A stretch of DNA of 38,985 bases from an uncultured Lachnospiraceae bacterium (GTDB lineage: Bacteria; Bacillota; Clostridia; Lachnospirales; Lachnospiraceae), in assembly GCA_949743325.1 (NCBI GenBank), contig CATJTQ010000064.1, positions 1 to 38,985 of the forward strand, read 5' to 3'. The translations under genes and the position numbers were made by a program. The notes below the pieces were generated by a model. The model did no database searches. It was given only the letters and a program-made list of their open reading frames with translations, and was not told the origin of the DNA. Each line of letters begins with the position of its first letter. The stretch's first letter is position 1. Positions 17,798 through 27,101 of this stretch are shown piece after piece.

Positions 17798-17865
17798 TAT
17801 TTACAACTAATATTTTTAAATAATTGTAATTATCTATAATTATTTTAAATAATCATGTTATAAAC

Positions 17866-17909
17866 TAAGGGCTTGTCGGAAAATAATTATATTTCCCAAC
17901 AAGCCCTTA
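17866..17909. terminator. Long hairpin between chemoreceptor and aroA
   Basis: Perfect 11-bp stem TAAGGGCTTGT / ACAAGCCCTTA with an inner GGAAA/TTTCC extension, lying between two convergent genes. Neither side has a strong U-run, so it may act as a weak bidirectional terminator. Confidence 0.55.
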
Positions 17910-17984
17910 CTGATTTAGTTATACAAGCTGTAAACCAATATTTAACTTGATTGACCATTTACATTTATCATAAAATCATTTTAT

Positions 17985-19274
17985 CTATACTGTAATACTG
18001 TCTAACACATCAAAATAATTTTCAAACGTTTTCGCACAGCAATCAGGATTAATTATATCAATACCCTCACACCTTGTCCCCACTACAGCGAACGCCATTG
18101 CAAGTCTGTGATCTTCAAATGTCTCAATTTCTGCAGGTTTTATTTCCCCAGGATTAATTCTGATGCTTTCATTTGCATTCTCTTGAAAAACACTGCTCTC
18201 GATACCCATTTTTTTCAGATTATATATAATCGCATTAATCCTGTCACACTCCTGTCCTCTTATATGAGTTATATTTCTAATCTCTGTAACTCCTTTGGCA
18301 AACGGCGCTATCGCCGCTAACGTCATAGTCTGATCTGAAAAATCTTTCATATCAACAGATATTCCTTTTAATCTGTCAGTACCGCTAACCCACACTCCCT
18401 CGGGTGACTCTCCTACGGAACACCCCATCTGTTTAAGAACTTCAAGAAATTTCAAATCACCCTGCATACCTTTAAATGAGACTCTTCTTACTAATATTTT
18501 TCGTGCATTAACCGCAGCCATTGCCCAAAAATAACAGGCTGCCGATACATCAGGCTCAATTATATAATGCGATGGCACATTGATAGAACCCTCTTTCAAT
18601 ATGTATGCAGCCCCTTGTTTATCAAAAACTATACCAAACTGCTCCAGCATCCTCCTTGTTATCTGGATATATGAACCTTCAATGCGGCTTCCAGTCAGAT
18701 TTAATTTAACTCCGCCTTTTACAATATTTCCGGCCATCATAACAGCACTTGCAAATTGACTGCTCACCTCAGTATCAACAGTAAGCTCATTTACATTGAT
18801 ACCTGAAGACTTTATTTTAAAAGGAAAGTGACCCTCTGCTTCTAAACAAATTATGTCAACTCCAGCATCTCTTAACAGAGATATAAGAGGTTCCATAGGA
18901 CGTTTTTTCATCTGAGCAGAAGATTCTAAGTAATATTCACCCCCGGCAAATGATAACATAACAGTCAAAAATCTTGCGGCTGTACCAGCGCTGCGCACAT
19001 TTATAGAAGCACTTCTGTTTGGTATATCTCCTCCTGCTCCAACTATTGTAACCATCTGATCATGCTCATTAATATCAAGCTCAAATCCAAGCTGAGTAAG
19101 ACAATCTAGAAAAGCTCTCGAATCATCTGAAAAAAGGACTCCTTCGAGAACACATTTGCCCTTAGCAAGAGCAGCCAACATCAATGCACGGTTAGTTACA
19201 CTCTTTGAACCGGGCACTGTAACTTTAAATCCCGGCTCATCCTTTAATTTCTTAACTCTATATAGTTTCTCCAT
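17985..19274 (-). CDS. aroA: 3-phosphoshikimate 1-carboxyvinyltransferase (EPSP synthase)
   Basis: Sixth step of the shikimate pathway: joins shikimate-3-phosphate and phosphoenolpyruvate. The product is 429 residues, normal for the family. The active-site start VPGSKSVTNRALMLAALA, the GTAARFLTVMLS loop (NVRSAGTAARF), and the C-terminal IRGQECDRI and FEDHRLAMAFA motifs are all present. A frame from 19286 is longer by four codons, but GGAGG lies inside those codons 5 nt before the ATG at 19274. It is probably the last gene of a nifS-nifU-S66 peptidase-aroA transcript (83 bp after the peptidase gene). No other aro gene is adjacent. Confidence 0.95.
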   Translation of the reverse strand: MEKLYRVKKLKDEPGFKVTVPGSKSVTNRALMLAALAKGKCVLEGVLFSDDSRAFLDCLTQLGFELDINEHDQMVTIVGAGGDIPNRSASINVRSAGTAARFLTVMLSFAGGEYYLESSAQMKKRPMEPLISLLRDAGVDIICLEAEGHFPFKIKSSGINVNELTVDTEVSSQFASAVMMAGNIVKGGVKLNLTGSRIEGSYIQITRRMLEQFGIVFDKQGAAYILKEGSINVPSHYIIEPDVSAACYFWAMAAVNARKILVRRVSFKGMQGDLKFLEVLKQMGCSVGESPEGVWVSGTDRLKGISVDMKDFSDQTMTLAAIAPFAKGVTEIRNITHIRGQECDRINAIIYNLKKMGIESSVFQENANESIRINPGEIKPAEIETFEDHRLAMAFAVVGTRCEGIDIINPDCCAKTFENYFDVLDSITV

Positions 19275-19357
19275 ATAAGCCTCCATATGTCAAAACACAA
19301 TTTTCAAGTAAATACTTTATTAAATCAATTGCCGCTTATTAAATAAATATGATTATG

Positions 19358-20380
19358 TCATTCATAATTCATACTGACAGTCAGCTTTCCTTGTTCAGCT
19401 TTTACACTTGCATTACTGCCGCACACTATAGGCATCATCGGCGCAAGATGTCCTATATCGGCATCCATAATAATAGGTACATTATATTTTTGAAGAAGGT
19501 CAGTGACTGCACTGTAATGGTTTAATCCAAATAATTCCTGTCCAAATACAAGCGGCCTGCCTATAATAAATCCTTTTGCAGTGTCAAACCATCCAGCATT
19601 TGACATATGCCAAATCGCCCTTCTTATTGACATAACATTTAAATCACAAGACTCTAAGAACCATATTATCCCATCTTCTTTATATTTACTGCAGAATTGT
19701 TTTACATTATCATACTTTGTGCCAGTAAGATTTACAAGACAATCTATACAGCCGCCTAACAGTCTTCCTTCAATCGACACACTATTATCATGAAAACATT
19801 TAATCACAGTTTTCTCTGTAACATTGTATGGAACAAGCGGATTCTCCTCGTCTTTGAGAGATTCTTTCTCCCACAAATCATAGCTTGTCATTATTTTTTT
19901 CTCACCTTTAAGACACAAAAAGGCATCTTCAATGGCAGGATGCCATTTATCCATACCAAATGCAGGAGCGCATGGTCCATAAATAGAAGCTGTATCACAT
20001 AGTGTAGTCAGCAAGAAAGTCATATTTGTATTGTCAGAATAACCCATATACCATTTAGGCTCAGCCTCGGCTATTTTATTAAAGTCAACATAATCTATAG
20101 TCTCACACATCAGCTCACCGCCGCCGCATGATAATAATATATCATTTTTATCTGAACAATAGTATTGTGTAAGCTCCTCTCCGCATAGACGCGGTGTATT
20201 GCTTATCCCGATCCCTTTTCCCTCGTAACAGTTAGGTCCCAAATCAATACTATATCCCATTAATTTAAATTTCTTCTGAGCATTATCGAATGAAGACTTA
20301 TAAGGCTCTATATTACAGCCGAACGAAGGCGCCACAAAACCGATTGTTGCCTCGTCTTTTAAAAATTGTCCATATCTCAT
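19358..20380 (-). CDS. S66 family serine peptidase (LD-carboxypeptidase / MccF-like)
   Basis: Cytoplasmic peptidase-fold protein of 340 residues. The S66 catalytic set is visible: Ser115 in MGYSDNTN, Glu243 in WFLESCD and His311 in DADIGHLAP. LDCSGGG-like LLSCGGGEL marks the N-terminal domain. S66 members either trim the terminal D-Ala from murein tetrapeptides for recycling (LdcA) or cleave peptidyl-nucleotide antibiotics such as microcin C (MccF). The length and the tryptophan-rich loop (about 108-170) are closer to the MccF side, but the two cannot be separated by reading alone. It starts 9 nt after the nifU stop behind a GAGGG site, so it is co-transcribed with the iron-sulfur genes, with no obvious functional link. 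Confidence 0.9.
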   Translation of the reverse strand: MRYGQFLKDEATIGFVAPSFGCNIEPYKSSFDNAQKKFKLMGYSIDLGPNCYEGKGIGISNTPRLCGEELTQYYCSDKNDILLSCGGGELMCETIDYVDFNKIAEAEPKWYMGYSDNTNMTFLLTTLCDTASIYGPCAPAFGMDKWHPAIEDAFLCLKGEKKIMTSYDLWEKESLKDEENPLVPYNVTEKTVIKCFHDNSVSIEGRLLGGCIDCLVNLTGTKYDNVKQFCSKYKEDGIIWFLESCDLNVMSIRRAIWHMSNAGWFDTAKGFIIGRPLVFGQELFGLNHYSAVTDLLQKYNVPIIMDADIGHLAPMMPIVCGSNASVKAEQGKLTVSMNYE

Positions 20381-20389
20381 AATTTCCCT

Positions 20390-20827
20390 CTAATAATTTT
20401 CCTCTTCTTCATGTTCACTTATATCTGAAACAGGAGGTTCCAACCCTTCAATCTCAATATTATTCTTCTGAGCATAATCCCATAACGCTGCATGAATTGC
20501 CTCTTCAGCCAACAATGAACAATGAACCTTTACCGGCGGCAAACCATCAAGAGCCTCCATAACAGCCTTATTAGTAATCTCCAACGCTTCCTGTATCGTC
20601 TTGCCTTTTACAAGCTCAGTCGCCATACTGCTGGTAGCAACAGCAGCACCACAGCCAAATGTTTTAAATTTTGCCTCTTTAATAATTCCATTATCATCTA
20701 TATCAAGATAAATTCTCATAATATCTCCGCATTTTGCATTTCCAACTGTACCAACACCGCTGGCGTCCTCAATCTCTCCTACATTGCGGGGATTATTAAA
20801 ATGATCCATCACTTTTTCGCTATACAT
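20390..20827 (-). CDS. nifU: Iron-sulfur cluster scaffold protein NifU/IscU-type
   Basis: Scaffold on which [2Fe-2S]/[4Fe-4S] clusters are built from sulfur supplied by the cysteine desulfurase. The 145-residue protein carries the three ligand cysteines Cys33 (NAKCGD, with Asp35), Cys59 (FGCGAA) and Cys103 (VHCSLLAEEAI). It ends in an acidic tail (SEHEEEENY) and lacks the extra C-terminal domain of true nitrogen-fixation NifU, so it is the housekeeping type common in Clostridia. The ATG at 20827 follows GGAGG; a TTG one codon earlier is in frame but poorer. It lies 19 nt after nifS. Confidence 0.93.
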   Translation of the reverse strand: MYSEKVMDHFNNPRNVGEIEDASGVGTVGNAKCGDIMRIYLDIDDNGIIKEAKFKTFGCGAAVATSSMATELVKGKTIQEALEITNKAVMEALDGLPPVKVHCSLLAEEAIHAALWDYAQKNNIEIEGLEPPVSDISEHEEEENY

Positions 20828-20846
20828 CAAATTACCTCCATTTTCA

Positions 20847-22031
20847 CTATTTTCCCTGTTTTTTTACAAAGTCTTCATAAAGCGGCGACATGCTGCGAAG
20901 ACGTTCTATTATACCTTTTAATTTATCTACAACAAAATCTGCATTTTCCATCGTTGTATCAGTTGAAAGTGTAAGACGCAGAGAGCCATGTGCAATCTCA
21001 TGAGGCAAACCGATTGCTAAAAGCACATGCGAAGGGTCTAATGATCCTGATGTGCAAGCTGAACCACTGGAAGCACACACGCCATTCTGATCCAGCAGCA
21101 TAAGCATTGATTCTCCCTCAATAAATCTAAAACATACATTTACATTATTAGGAAGTCTTTTCTTTGCATCACCATTTAAGCGTACATAAGGAATTTCATC
21201 TAAAATTCTAGAAATTATATGATCTCTAATTTTTTCTTCATACTCAGCACGCTCTTTCATTGATACGGCTGCAAGTTCTGCAGCTTTTCCTAATCCAACT
21301 ATTCCAGGGACATTGTGTGTTCCTGCCCTTCTCCTTCTCTCCTGAGCGCCTCCATGTATAAATGAACCGCTTCTTATACCTTTTCTAATATACAGAAAAC
21401 CAATTCCCTTTGGCCCATTAATTTTATGTGCGCTTGCACTCAGCATATCAATATTCATACTATCAACATCTAAAGGAATATGTCCAAATGCCTGAACCGC
21501 ATCGGTATGAAATAAAATTCCATTCTCTCTGGCAACTGCTCCTATATCCTTAATTGGCTCAATAGTTCCAATTTCATTATTCGCCGCCATTATGGATATA
21601 AGAATTGTGTCCGGCCTAATCGCAGCCTTTAAATCATCTATTGATATCTCACCGTTCTCCTGCACATCAAGATAAGTAACATCAAATCCCTGTTTCTCAA
21701 GATACTGACAAGTATGCAGTATGGCATGATGTTCAATTTTACTTGTGATAATATGTTTTCCCTTATTTGAATAAGCCTCTGCCGTAGCTTTAAGCGCCCA
21801 GTTATCGGACTCGCTTCCCCCGGCAGTAAAATATATTTCATTCTTATCGGCACCTATGGTCTTCGCTATCTGATCCCTAGCTTCGTCAACTGCTTTTCCG
21901 CACTCATCTGCAAATGAATACACACTTGACGGATTTCCATAATACTCTGTAAAAAAAGGCTTCATCGCCTCAAAAACCTGTTCGGAAACTTTTGTTGTTG
22001 CCGCATTATCCAGATAAATTAACTTACTCAT
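20847..22031 (-). CDS. nifS: Cysteine desulfurase, NifS-type
   Basis: PLP enzyme converting cysteine to alanine and passing persulfide sulfur to the scaffold encoded next. The 394-residue length is typical. It begins with YLDNAATTKVS; the PLP lysine is Lys203 (SASAHKINGPKG), and the persulfide cysteine is Cys326 in the flexible loop SSGSACTSGS. GGSESDNWAL and HTDAVQAFG are further family signatures. It is the first gene of the iron-sulfur operon and has its own promoter upstream. No IscR-like regulator lies next to it. Confidence 0.96.
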   Translation of the reverse strand: MSKLIYLDNAATTKVSEQVFEAMKPFFTEYYGNPSSVYSFADECGKAVDEARDQIAKTIGADKNEIYFTAGGSESDNWALKATAEAYSNKGKHIITSKIEHHAILHTCQYLEKQGFDVTYLDVQENGEISIDDLKAAIRPDTILISIMAANNEIGTIEPIKDIGAVARENGILFHTDAVQAFGHIPLDVDSMNIDMLSASAHKINGPKGIGFLYIRKGIRSGSFIHGGAQERRRRAGTHNVPGIVGLGKAAELAAVSMKERAEYEEKIRDHIISRILDEIPYVRLNGDAKKRLPNNVNVCFRFIEGESMLMLLDQNGVCASSGSACTSGSLDPSHVLLAIGLPHEIAHGSLRLTLSTDTTMENADFVVDKLKGIIERLRSMSPLYEDFVKKQGK

Positions 22032-22080
22032 AACTATCCTCTTTTCTATATGCTATATCCTACTTAAGCACTATGTTTTT

Positions 22081-22108
22081 ATTTTACCACTATTTTCATT
22101 AATGTCAA
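22081..22108 (-). promoter_or_regulatory. Promoter of the nifS operon
   Basis: Minus-strand TTGACA (22103-22108) and TAAAAT (22081-22086) with a 16-bp spacer, 50 bp before the nifS start codon. Confidence 0.6.
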
Positions 22109-22163
22109 CACATAGTAGATTCTTAAATTACAGTTATATTAGCTAACCAAGGAAATTAAAAAG

Positions 22164-23774
22164 CTATTTGCCAAAACAGCTCTTTTTTCCAACAATAACT
22201 TTCAATATTTCCAATGCCTGTGAAACATTAACCTCATAATTCCAATAAACACCAACACGTGCTTTTTGTATAAAATCCATTTCTGCATCGCCTGTCACCG
22301 TTTTCAGTACAAAAAGAGCATCTTCAACATCCACAGTCCCATCATTATTAGCGTCACCATTTGCTTCTGTTACATAAGTAACAATATCATCCTCAAGCGT
22401 TTCTGTATCAATCCATCCATATCCATATTTCTCATCCCAACCTTCATCTCCCAGATCAATAGCATTTAATCTAAGTATATTAAATATCTCACTGTTTGTA
22501 AAATCGGGATTAGCACAGAGAAGCTTTGCAGCCGCCGCAGATATAAGCGGAGCAGAAAATGAAGTACCGCTGTCCAATCTATATCCTCCCCTAAAATCAA
22601 TAAGCTCAACTTGCTCACCTGGCGCGCAAAAATCTACCATTTTTCCAAAATTAGAATAATTAGAAAATTTTAAATCCTTGTTAATAGATGTAACTGTAAT
22701 AACAGAAGAGATGCCTGCCGGAAAGACATTGGCAACATCCTGCCTCTCATTTCCCGCCGCAGCCACTACAATAACCCCCTTCTCTTCCGCTTCAGCCATC
22801 ACTTCCTCATAAAGAAAAGATTCCCCGTCAGCTCCGCAGCTTAAATTGATAACATCAACATCCTTATCAAGGCCATATATAACTGATGCATAAACAGCCA
22901 GTTCACTTCCTTTTCCATCATAATTCAAAGCTTTGATGGGAAGAATTTTAACATTATCAAGTGTTGATTGTGCAATAATACCAGCAACACTTGTTCCATG
23001 TCCATTATCATCAATATATGCACTCTCTCCAAAATCAGGTTCCCTTTTAAATATATCTTCGAACGGCATATTCTCATTAATATAAGTAAAGGACACTCCG
23101 CTTATAATTCTATTATTAAATACACTATTTGCAGATCTATTTACACCTGTATCAATAACCGAGACAACTATATCATCTTTATTAATTTTATCCATTTCAA
23201 GTAAAAATTCATCATATTCTTTCATCTTCATAAGGGATATCCCCCAAGAATTTTTATTTTCAATAATTTTGCTGTCACTGCTTTCTAATGGATAATATCT
23301 TTCTTCATCAGAAGCTGAAAAATCATTGTCTAATGATATTATCTCATCAACTTCAACATATATAATATCATCAGAAGCATTAAATTTATCATATGCCTGT
23401 TTTGCCTCATATGCACTGCCATACTGAAAAATATATAAATTATTATAGCCGCTTATACATTTTTGTGCATTGACATCCTCTATATATTTTTCAGATTTAA
23501 CAATAATTCTTCCTGTCTGAAATTTTTCTTTAATTTCTATATCAATATCATTATGTGTCTCATCATAAAATTCCTCATTTGAAGACTTCCATTGTTTTAA
23601 ATTATCCTCGATAAGCAATTTTTGAATATCCCTTATAAATTCTTCAGCGTTATTATCCTCAGCAGCCTCTACATGATTCCAGAAAATATGCGACTCAACA
23701 GCACATGATAATAAATTAAAGAGAAATAGCGCAGATAATACTGATACAATATTTTTTATACTGACTTTTATCAT
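22164..23774 (-). CDS. Secreted subtilisin-like (S8) protease with decayed dockerin
   Basis: Exported serine protease of 536 residues. The N-terminal hydrophobic segment contains LLSC (Cys24), so it could be a lipoprotein instead of a freely secreted enzyme. A propeptide-like region spans about 45-180. The subtilase triad is complete: Asp208 (SVIDTGV), His259 (DNGHGTSVAG) and Ser405 (DSGTSFSAPL), with oxyanion Asn342 (AAAGNERQ). The last 65 residues form a dockerin-like module. The first calcium loop is good (GDANNDGTVDVEDALFVL), but the second (RVGVYWNYEVNVSQALEIL) has lost the acidic ligands. It starts 11 nt after an ABC exporter gene behind GAGGAG, so the two share a message. Confidence 0.9.
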   Translation of the reverse strand: MIKVSIKNIVSVLSALFLFNLLSCAVESHIFWNHVEAAEDNNAEEFIRDIQKLLIEDNLKQWKSSNEEFYDETHNDIDIEIKEKFQTGRIIVKSEKYIEDVNAQKCISGYNNLYIFQYGSAYEAKQAYDKFNASDDIIYVEVDEIISLDNDFSASDEERYYPLESSDSKIIENKNSWGISLMKMKEYDEFLLEMDKINKDDIVVSVIDTGVNRSANSVFNNRIISGVSFTYINENMPFEDIFKREPDFGESAYIDDNGHGTSVAGIIAQSTLDNVKILPIKALNYDGKGSELAVYASVIYGLDKDVDVINLSCGADGESFLYEEVMAEAEEKGVIVVAAAGNERQDVANVFPAGISSVITVTSINKDLKFSNYSNFGKMVDFCAPGEQVELIDFRGGYRLDSGTSFSAPLISAAAAKLLCANPDFTNSEIFNILRLNAIDLGDEGWDEKYGYGWIDTETLEDDIVTYVTEANGDANNDGTVDVEDALFVLKTVTGDAEMDFIQKARVGVYWNYEVNVSQALEILKVIVGKKSCFGK

Positions 23775-23785
23775 TAGTTCTCCTC

Positions 23786-25519
23786 TTAATTGTGATGTAT
23801 CTTCTCCATCTTTGCGTACACTCCATCTAATTTAAGCAGCTCCTGTCGTGTTCCCCGCTCCTCAATACCTTTTTCAGTAAGGACAAGAATTTCTTCAGCA
23901 TTTTCAATCGTTGTCAGCCTGTGGGCAATAACAAAAGTAGTTCGTCCTTTAGCCAGCCTTTCTAAAGACTCCTGAACCACCTGCTCACTCTCATTATCAA
24001 GGGCTGATGTTGCCTCGTCAAAAATAAGTATAGGCGGATTCTTTAAAAATACTCTTGCAATTGACAGTCTTTGCTTCTGACCTCCAGAAAGTTTAATTCC
24101 TCTCTGTCCTATATCCGTGTCATACCCTTTCTCAAAAGACATAATAAAATCGTGTGCATTAGCCGCTTTTGCCGCCTCAACTATCTCCTCATCAGTTGCA
24201 TCTTCTTTTCCGTATCTTATATTGTCCCTTATTGTGCCCATAAAAAGATAAATGTCCTGCTGAACTACACCAATATGGTTTCTCAGGCTTTTCAGAGAAA
24301 CATCTTTAATATCCACACCGTCAATTTTAATAGCCCCCTCCGTCGCATCATAGAACCGTGGAATAAGTGAACATAATGTTGTCTTACCAACTCCTGACGG
24401 CCCAACAAGCGCTACATACCTTCCCGGCTCAACTTTAAGATTTACATTTTCAAAAACATCTGTTATACCATCTGCATACTTAAATGATACATTATCAAAC
24501 TCAATTTCTCCCCTTACACAATTTAGTTCAAGAGGGTTCTCAGCCTCTACAACATCCGGCTCAATTGATAAAATTTCAAGAAACCTCTCATATCCTGAGT
24601 ATCCGTTCTGAAACTGCTCTGTAAAATCAATAAGAACCTTAACTGGCTCTGTAAAAACATTTATATATAAAAGAAAAGTTACAAAATCTGTTACATCTAC
24701 CCAGCCTCTTGTAATTCCAATACCGCCAAAAACAATTACCGCGACATTGATAAGCGTTGTAAATGCAGTAAGACCAGAATGATAAGTACCCATGTAAAAA
24801 TAACTGTTTTTTTTGGATGCAAGGAATTTATCATTTCCTACACCAAACTTTTTACATTCCAATTCTTCATTTGCAAATGACTTAACTACCCTAATACCCG
24901 AAAGGCTGTCTTCAATCTGTGCGTTAATCTCCCCAATTTTCTCACGATTTCTTCTAAATGCACGTTTCATCTTTCGATTCAATTTGTAAGCGTACACTAA
25001 CATAAAAGGTACAAGAATAAATGCTGCAAGCGTAAGCTTAGGACTTATCGCGCTTAAAATACATAATGCACCTACTATCTTTATCACCGAAATAACTACA
25101 TTTTCAGGTCCATGATGAAGGAGTTCCGTAATATCAAACAAATCAGATGTAATTCTTGACAATAACTGACCCACCTTCTGGTCGTCATAAAATGAATAGG
25201 ACAGCCTCTGATAATGACTAAATATTTCTGACCGCATATCATACTCAATCTTTGCCCCCATAACATGTCCATAATTAGAAATATAATAATTGCAGAAAGC
25301 CTGAATCAGAACAAGTGCTACAAGCACTGCCGAAATAATAACAATTATCTTTAACGCCTCATTTGATTCCATAAAAGCAACCGATGAAGTAATGTATCTG
25401 ACTACAAGAGGAATAACTAATGTTACCGCCGCCGAAATCATTGCAAAAACCATATCTAATATAAATGTTTTCAAATATGGTTTGTAATAACCAGCAAGCT
25501 TAATTAAATTTTGTTTCAT
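23786..25519 (-). CDS. ABC exporter, fused membrane-ATPase half-transporter (ABCB/MsbA type)
   Basis: A 577-residue half-transporter that should work as a homodimer in the membrane. Six helices occupy about residues 1-320, followed by the nucleotide-binding domain: Walker A GPSGVGKTTL, Q-loop IGVVQQDIYLF, signature LSGGQKQRLS, Walker B ILIFDEATSALD and H-loop IAHRL. There is no N-terminal C39 peptidase, so it is not a bacteriocin-processing exporter. Multidrug, lipid or peptide export are the family options. The tight linkage to the downstream S8 protease is unusual and might mean a shared substrate or a shared stress response; this is inference. Confidence 0.93.
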   Translation of the reverse strand: MKQNLIKLAGYYKPYLKTFILDMVFAMISAAVTLVIPLVVRYITSSVAFMESNEALKIIVIISAVLVALVLIQAFCNYYISNYGHVMGAKIEYDMRSEIFSHYQRLSYSFYDDQKVGQLLSRITSDLFDITELLHHGPENVVISVIKIVGALCILSAISPKLTLAAFILVPFMLVYAYKLNRKMKRAFRRNREKIGEINAQIEDSLSGIRVVKSFANEELECKKFGVGNDKFLASKKNSYFYMGTYHSGLTAFTTLINVAVIVFGGIGITRGWVDVTDFVTFLLYINVFTEPVKVLIDFTEQFQNGYSGYERFLEILSIEPDVVEAENPLELNCVRGEIEFDNVSFKYADGITDVFENVNLKVEPGRYVALVGPSGVGKTTLCSLIPRFYDATEGAIKIDGVDIKDVSLKSLRNHIGVVQQDIYLFMGTIRDNIRYGKEDATDEEIVEAAKAANAHDFIMSFEKGYDTDIGQRGIKLSGGQKQRLSIARVFLKNPPILIFDEATSALDNESEQVVQESLERLAKGRTTFVIAHRLTTIENAEEILVLTEKGIEERGTRQELLKLDGVYAKMEKIHHN

Positions 25520-25570
25520 TATTTCTCACCTCATAATATAGTGATTAAATTGTTTCTGTTTTCTTTAAAT

Positions 25571-25599
25571 ATAATAAACGATTAAATTAAAATTTACAA
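25571..25599 (-). promoter_or_regulatory. Promoter of the ABC exporter-S8 protease operon
   Basis: Minus-strand TTGTAA (25594-25599) and TATTAT (25571-25576) with a 17-bp spacer, about 50 bp before the exporter start. It is back-to-back with the kinase promoter. Confidence 0.5.
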
Positions 25600-25618
25600 G
25601 TTTGAACATGAAAAACTA

Positions 25619-25647
25619 TTGAATTTTTACCAATAAAGCAATAAACT
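25619..25647 (+). promoter_or_regulatory. Possible promoter of the sugar kinase gene
   Basis: TTGAAT (25619-25624) and TAAACT (25642-25647) with a 17-bp spacer, 40 bp upstream of the start codon. The region is AT-rich and other readings are possible. Confidence 0.4.
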
Positions 25648-25686
25648 GTAAATGATATTATACATTAGAAAGAAGGCATTATATTT

Positions 25687-26775
25687 ATGGAACATAAAAA
25701 TCCACTGTTAAATAATCCGGCAGTTACGAAGAAATTTATTACAATAGGTGAAATTATGTTGCGCCTTACACCTCCAAATTATGAAAAAATTCGTATGGCA
25801 AGTAATTTTGAGGCCAGCTATGGCGGCAGTGAGGCAAACATTGCTCTAGCCCTTGCAAACTTAGGTATAGACAGCACATTCTTCAGCGTTGTACCTGATA
25901 ACAGTCTTGGAAAAAGCGCTGTTAGATGGCTTCGCTCAAATGATGTACATTGTACTCCTATGATTTTAACAACTCCTTCAGAAACTCCAAGCCACCGTCT
26001 GGGAACATATTATCTTGAGACAGGTTATGGAATCCGTCCAAGTAAAGTAACATATGATAGAAAGCACAGTGCTATTACTGAATATGATTTCAGCAATATT
26101 GACTTAGACACCCTGCTTGACGACTTTGATTGGCTTCATTTAAGTGGAATAACACTTGCACTTGGTAAAAACTGCTGTGATTTTCTAATGAATTGTCTGA
26201 TAAAGGCAAAGGAAAAAGGACTTACTGTTAGTTTTGACGGAAATTTCAGAAGTAAACTCTGGAGTTGGGAAGAAGCAAGAAATGTGTGTACAGAATGTCT
26301 TCCATATGTTGATGTTCTTCTTGGTATTGAACCTTACCACCTTTATCGTGATGAAGCAAATCCATCAAAAGGCGATTATAAAGATGGCGTACCGCTTCAG
26401 CCTAACTACGAGCAGCAGGACGAAATATTTCAAGCTTTTATTTCCCGTTATCCGAACTTAAAATGTATTGCACGTCATGTCCGCTATGCCCACAGCGGCA
26501 GTGAAAATAGCCTTAAGGCTTTTATGTGGTATGACGGACATACTTTTGAGAGTAAATTATTTACCTTTAACATATTAGACAGAGTAGGCGGCGGAGATGC
26601 ATTTGCAAGCGGTTTAATCTATGCAATGATGCATAATTATAAGGCGATGGATATGATAAATTTTGCAGTTGCCAGCAGTGCAATTAAACACACCATACAC
26701 GGCGACGCCAATATAACAGATGATGTAAAAACAATTAAAAATCTGATGAATATGAATTATGATATAAAAAGATAA
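25687..26775 (+). CDS. kdgK: PfkB-family sugar kinase, probable 2-dehydro-3-deoxygluconokinase
   Basis: Ribokinase-fold kinase of 362 residues. The substrate-side motif GGSEANIALALANLG near the N-terminus and the C-terminal signature DRVGGGDAFASG (catalytic Asp near residue 304) are intact. The SHRLGTYYLETGYGIRPSKVTYDR segment is the pattern seen in KDG kinases, which phosphorylate 2-keto-3-deoxygluconate from uronate and pectin breakdown. Other PfkB sugars (fructose, ribose) cannot be excluded by reading. No aldolase (kdgA) or uronate isomerase gene is adjacent, so the pathway partners lie elsewhere. It is monocistronic with a hairpin after it. Confidence 0.85.
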   Translation: MEHKNPLLNNPAVTKKFITIGEIMLRLTPPNYEKIRMASNFEASYGGSEANIALALANLGIDSTFFSVVPDNSLGKSAVRWLRSNDVHCTPMILTTPSETPSHRLGTYYLETGYGIRPSKVTYDRKHSAITEYDFSNIDLDTLLDDFDWLHLSGITLALGKNCCDFLMNCLIKAKEKGLTVSFDGNFRSKLWSWEEARNVCTECLPYVDVLLGIEPYHLYRDEANPSKGDYKDGVPLQPNYEQQDEIFQAFISRYPNLKCIARHVRYAHSGSENSLKAFMWYDGHTFESKLFTFNILDRVGGGDAFASGLIYAMMHNYKAMDMINFAVASSAIKHTIHGDANITDDVKTIKNLMNMNYDIKR

Positions 26776-26807
26776 TAATATTTCAGCAGAAAAAAAGATA
26801 AAATGAA

Positions 26808-26832
26808 ATCCCCCGTTTCTATTACGGGGGAT
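26808..26832. terminator. GC-rich hairpin after the sugar kinase gene
   Basis: Perfect 9-bp stem ATCCCCCGT / ACGGGGGAT with a 7-nt loop, 33 bp after the stop codon. The plus-strand U-run is weak. The remainder of the 326-bp gap (26833-27029) is very AT-rich, and I see no gene or further element in it. Confidence 0.65.
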
Positions 26833-27029
26833 AACAAAATATGAGAGAAAAAAATGAGAAAAAATTTATAAAACAAAGGTTTAATGTATTAGTTCATTTC
26901 CCTTTGATGTATATAATAATATATTGATATTATGATTAAAATGTGCTGTTTTTTTGAATAAAATGTGAATTATTTCCATCAAAATTATACATCTGATGTT
27001 TACTGCATATTAAAAACTTTATTAAAGTG

Positions 27030-27056
27030 AAAAAACAGCCCGCAAAAACGGACTGT
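27030..27056 (-). terminator. Terminator of the bacteriohemerythrin gene
   Basis: On the minus strand an 8-bp stem (ACAGTCCG / CGGGCTGT, one G-U pair) with a T-rich loop is followed by six Us. It lies about 45 bp past the stop codon. Confidence 0.8.
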
Positions 27057-27101
27057 CTTAATTATATTGTAAATATGTACTAAATTTAATCTTAAATGTA
27101 A

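Noticed and set aside
23786-25519. Bacteriocin-processing ABC exporter.
   Set aside because: There is no N-terminal C39 peptidase domain, and no double-glycine leader peptide gene was seen nearby.
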